DNA of 64,000 bases, from the NCBI RefSeq assembly GCF_010122465.1, contig NZ_WLZY01000006.1, positions 124,001-188,000 on the forward strand. Reading direction: 5' to 3'. Numbering within the stretch: the stretch's first letter is position 1; the number at the start of each line of letters is the position of its first letter. A program made the translations under genes and the position numbers. Shown here piece by piece: positions 61,820 through 64,000 of the stretch. This DNA is from Phytoactinopolyspora mesophila (lineage in GTDB: Bacteria > Actinomycetota > Actinomycetes > Jiangellales > Jiangellaceae). The notes beneath the pieces are model-generated. The model was not told the DNA's origin and did not search any database. It saw only the letters and a program-made list of their open reading frames with translations.

Positions 61820-62698
61820 TCACGCTGGTCGGTGACCGACGTAGACGCTGCGCGCGCTCAGCGAGTACAAGTCGTCGCGCGCGCCCAGCCACGCGGAGTC
61901 GTCCTGGTCCAGAATGCGGGCCCACACCTGGATGTCGTCTTCGCCCAGCTCACCGCTGTCCGTGACTCGCTTCACACGATGTGCGAGCTGCGTGAGCAGG
62001 CTGGAGAGGTTCGTATCATCCAGGGGCGCCGGTTTGGCGAAGGTGGAGGTATGAGTGGTGACATCGACGAGCCCGGCACGCCGGAGAGCAACCGGCCAGC
62101 CGTAGGGCATCCGGACGTGACCCGGCAGGGACTCCCGCATCCGCGCGAACCACCGGTCTTCGGCGCTGTGGAGCCGGATCTCCAGGCCGGGCTGCCCAAT
62201 GCCGAGGTCCCAAGGTAGATGGCGGCTGGGCAGTCCGCCTTCGGCCAGCGCGAGCCTGCCGCCGGAGGCGAGAAGTCCGGCCAAGGCGTCGATGGCGCCC
62301 TGCTGATCGGCGAGGTGGTGGACGGAACCGGAGGCCCAGATGATGTCGGCCTCCGCAGCGGCATCGGCCAGCGTGCTGAGATCGCGTTCGAGGTCGGCCT
62401 TCACCAGCCGGATGCGGCCATCACCGAGGCCGGCCTCGGTGATGTTGCTTTGTGCGGCGTCGAGAATGTCGTCGTCGCCGTCCACACCTACGACGCTCGC
62501 CTCGGTCGGCAGTGCACGGGTTAGGGCGATGGCCATACCCGCTCCGCCGCAGCCGACATCGATCGCGAGCCGGTCTGACGGACTGACGAGCGCTTCGGCG
62601 GTAGCCGCGTACCAAGCGCTGTCGCTGGCGAGTGCGGCGCCGATATGGGCAGCTTCGTCAGCCCAGTTGATCACTACCGATGGATCTTCTGCCGACAC
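61820..62698 (-). CDS. Class I SAM-dependent methyltransferase
   Basis: A 292-residue Rossmann methyltransferase. Motif I is IDVGCGGAGMA near residues 44-54 and the acidic end of the second strand is VVGVDGDD. LVKADLERDL and IIWASGSVHHL follow as motifs II-III. GTG at 62698 has GGAG seven bases upstream. Substrate unknown; it lies between the monooxygenase gene and the tRNA-Leu. Confidence 0.85.
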   Translation of the reverse strand: MSAEDPSVVINWADEAAHIGAALASDSAWYAATAEALVSPSDRLAIDVGCGGAGMAIALTRALPTEASVVGVDGDDDILDAAQSNITEAGLGDGRIRLVKADLERDLSTLADAAAEADIIWASGSVHHLADQQGAIDALAGLLASGGRLALAEGGLPSRHLPWDLGIGQPGLEIRLHSAEDRWFARMRESLPGHVRMPYGWPVALRRAGLVDVTTHTSTFAKPAPLDDTNLSSLLTQLAHRVKRVTDSGELGEDDIQVWARILDQDDSAWLGARDDLYSLSARSVYVGHRPA

Positions 62699-62745
62699 TG
62701 TTCGTCTCCGGTAGACGCGGTAGGTATGGGCACTTCACGCCTGCG

Positions 62746-62831
62746 TGGTGCGGGAGGTGGGATTCGAACCCACACGTCCGAAGACACACGGACCTAAACC
62801 GTGCGCGGCTGCCTGATTACGCCACTCCCGC
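62746..62831 (-). tRNA. tRNA-Leu (anticodon UAG), CCA encoded
   Basis: Class II cloverleaf: acceptor GCGGGAG/CTCCCGC, D-arm TGGCGTAATCAGGCA, anticodon stem CACGG/CCGTG around loop TTTAGGT giving UAG, variable arm with TGTCTTCGGACG, T-arm GTGGGTTCGAATCCCAC. Discriminator A and CCA are encoded at 62749-62746. Confidence 0.97.
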
Positions 62832-62948
62832 TGACGCCGACCTATGGTACGCCACCGAGTGGGCAGGTCCGTGGCCGGAGCCTTGGGCAGGTAAAACACG
62901 ACGTGACTGCGGGTGCATGGCGCCGGCAGTCGGGCGCGCTGAGGCGGC

Positions 62949-63590
62949 TCACCGCGGCCGGGTGGCGACGCCGATGATGTGTGGCGAGGTCGGAGGTGAC
63001 AGGCGCGTGTCTGGGACGCGGAGAGAGTCCATCTGCTCGATGATGAATCCGGCCTCGGCAATGGCCGTTCCGGTGTCGCGGTGGGCGTGGCACCCGCCAC
63101 TGATGGACGGCCAGACGGTGGCGTCCATGGCCCGCTGTACGCGGCTCAACCTGGGACTGGTGGCCCGGACGTGTTCATAGAAACGGAGCTGGCCACCAGG
63201 GCGGATGACCCGGAACAACTCGGCCATCGCGATGGCTGGATGGCGGACTGAGCAGAGCACCAGTGAGGCGACGCCGGCATCGAATTCGGCATCGTCGAGG
63301 GGTAGTTGCTCGGCGATGCCGTCGACGACCTTCACGGGTACCGCAGCCCGAAGCGCCTCCTCCCAGGCCAGTCGCCTCAGGTAAGGCTCGGGCTCGACGG
63401 CCACCACCGAGGTGACCTCCGGCGGGTAGTGCGTGAAGTTCATGCCGTTGCCGGCACCTACCTCGACGATTCTTCCGCTCAGCCCGGTCAACAGCCGGCT
63501 TCGGTGCTCGCCTACCTCGCGCTCCATGGAGCGGCTGGCCTTGGCGTAGATGCGGGCGAAGACCGGATGGCGCACATGAGCCCTCGGCAT
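62949..63590 (-). CDS. SAM-dependent methyltransferase (UbiE/METTL7-like)
   Basis: A 213-residue class I methyltransferase from the ATG at 63590. Motif I is VEVGAGNGMNF, with VVAVEPEPYL, DAEFDAGVASLVLCSV and RPGGQLRFYEHV as later motifs. It resembles METTL7-type thiol or small-molecule methyltransferases. The frame extends further upstream but has no better start. Substrate unknown. Confidence 0.83.
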   Translation of the reverse strand: MPRAHVRHPVFARIYAKASRSMEREVGEHRSRLLTGLSGRIVEVGAGNGMNFTHYPPEVTSVVAVEPEPYLRRLAWEEALRAAVPVKVVDGIAEQLPLDDAEFDAGVASLVLCSVRHPAIAMAELFRVIRPGGQLRFYEHVRATSPRLSRVQRAMDATVWPSISGGCHAHRDTGTAIAEAGFIIEQMDSLRVPDTRLSPPTSPHIIGVATRPR

Positions 63591-63636
63591 ATGGTCAAGC
63601 GTATCGCCCGGCTCATGGGGCATCTTCGAGGTCACT

Positions 63637-64000
63637 TCAGGGCTCGGTGTAATCCATGTCGTACGGGAGCATCGACTCGCCGATGACAGTGGCCGAGCCG
63701 TCGTCGCTGACGGCCACGATGAAGCTGACCCCATGGGTGATCTCGGTCTCCCGTAGTTCGGTGTCGCCGGGCAGGATGCCGAAGCCGTCCTCGTCGAGGC
63801 GCATGTGGAAATCGTCGTCGGTCATCACCGCTGTTTGGGTGCAGCTGATCGAGGTCATGGCGAAGGCGCCGCCTTCGGCCGCCAGCCACTGCACGTCGTC
63901 GTCGGCCATGGAGCATGTGCGCTCGACGTCGACGTACTCGTCGTCGCCCTCGGGCAGGTGCAGCCCGTGCTCGTGCAGCGAGTCCAGTCCTCCGGCATGC
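63637..64000 (-). CDS. C-terminal part of an unidentified acidic protein (cut by window edge)
   Basis: An open frame of about 120 residues enters from the right edge and stops at 63637. It is strongly acidic with several Cys (RTCSM, SISCTQ) and predicted beta strands. An internal ATG at 63909 could start a shorter 90-residue form, but the frame continues upstream through GLDSLHEHGLHLPEGDDEY. No family recognised. Confidence 0.5.
   Translation of the reverse strand, partial: HAGGLDSLHEHGLHLPEGDDEYVDVERTCSMADDDVQWLAAEGGAFAMTSISCTQTAVMTDDDFHMRLDEDGFGILPGDTELRETEITHGVSFIVAVSDDGSATVIGESMLPYDMDYTEP

Overview
This is a GC-rich (about two-thirds G+C by eye) chromosomal segment of a Gram-positive actinobacterium. 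The evidence is the conserved valS-folC-DUF4233, ndk and rne neighbourhood, the Flp/Tad pilus genes without an outer-membrane secretin, WXG100 proteins with an EccC/EssC-type FtsK ATPase, frequent GTG starts, many ATGA/GTGA gene overlaps and several apparently leaderless transcripts. A genus cannot be assigned from the sequence; a filamentous soil or plant/insect-associated actinomycete is a reasonable guess.

Layout. 0-3.6 kb: the end of an unknown membrane protein, then a zinc-ribbon GTPase translationally coupled to a GAP1-like partner. 3.8-8.3 kb: housekeeping valS, folC and a DUF4233 membrane protein. 8.5-17.8 kb: a compact Tad pilus operon (SAF/CpaB, CpaE-like, TadA, TadB, TadC, Flp pilin, three TadE/TadG-like pseudopilins, and a membrane LysM-BTAD protein). 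18.0 kb: a stand-alone WXG100 gene with a strong ribosome binding site and a classic terminator. 18.4-28.1 kb: a LacI-controlled locus with a sugar ABC importer, a Tat-exported GH85 endo-beta-N-acetylglucosaminidase and a cytoplasmic GH38 alpha-mannosidase, which together read as an N-glycan foraging system. 28.3-43.75 kb: a type VII secretion-like island with an EccC/EssC ATPase, WXG100-like proteins, a zincin-motif effector candidate, large substrate-like proteins, five lipoproteins, one frameshifted gene and two decayed paralogues; ndk sits inside it. 43.9-50.5 kb: a radical SAM protein, an APH-like kinase and RNase E/G. 50.6-64 kb: efflux pump plus TetR, ArsR plus double SRPBCC protein, a histidine phosphatase, an Rpn-type nuclease with a probable gene-within-gene, HrpA helicase, TetR plus flavin monooxygenase, two methyltransferases, tRNA-Leu(UAG) and a partial gene at the right edge.

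How it fits together. DUF4233 and ndk, which are neighbours in many actinobacteria, are about 33 kb apart here. The Tad, WXG100, N-glycan and type VII genes fill the gap, so this looks like an accessory island in a housekeeping block. The island's products are nearly all exported or envelope-associated (pilus, secreted glycosidase, lipoproteins, secreted WXG proteins), which suggests contact with glycoprotein-bearing surfaces or with competitors. Large near-perfect inverted repeats sit between many of the genes, and several share TGATC(A/G)TG ends.

The most interesting points are the N-glycan locus, the WXG100/zincin/lipoprotein module, the mirrored and partly degraded WXG-large-protein duplications, and the Rpn gene with its four-residue repeats and internal start.
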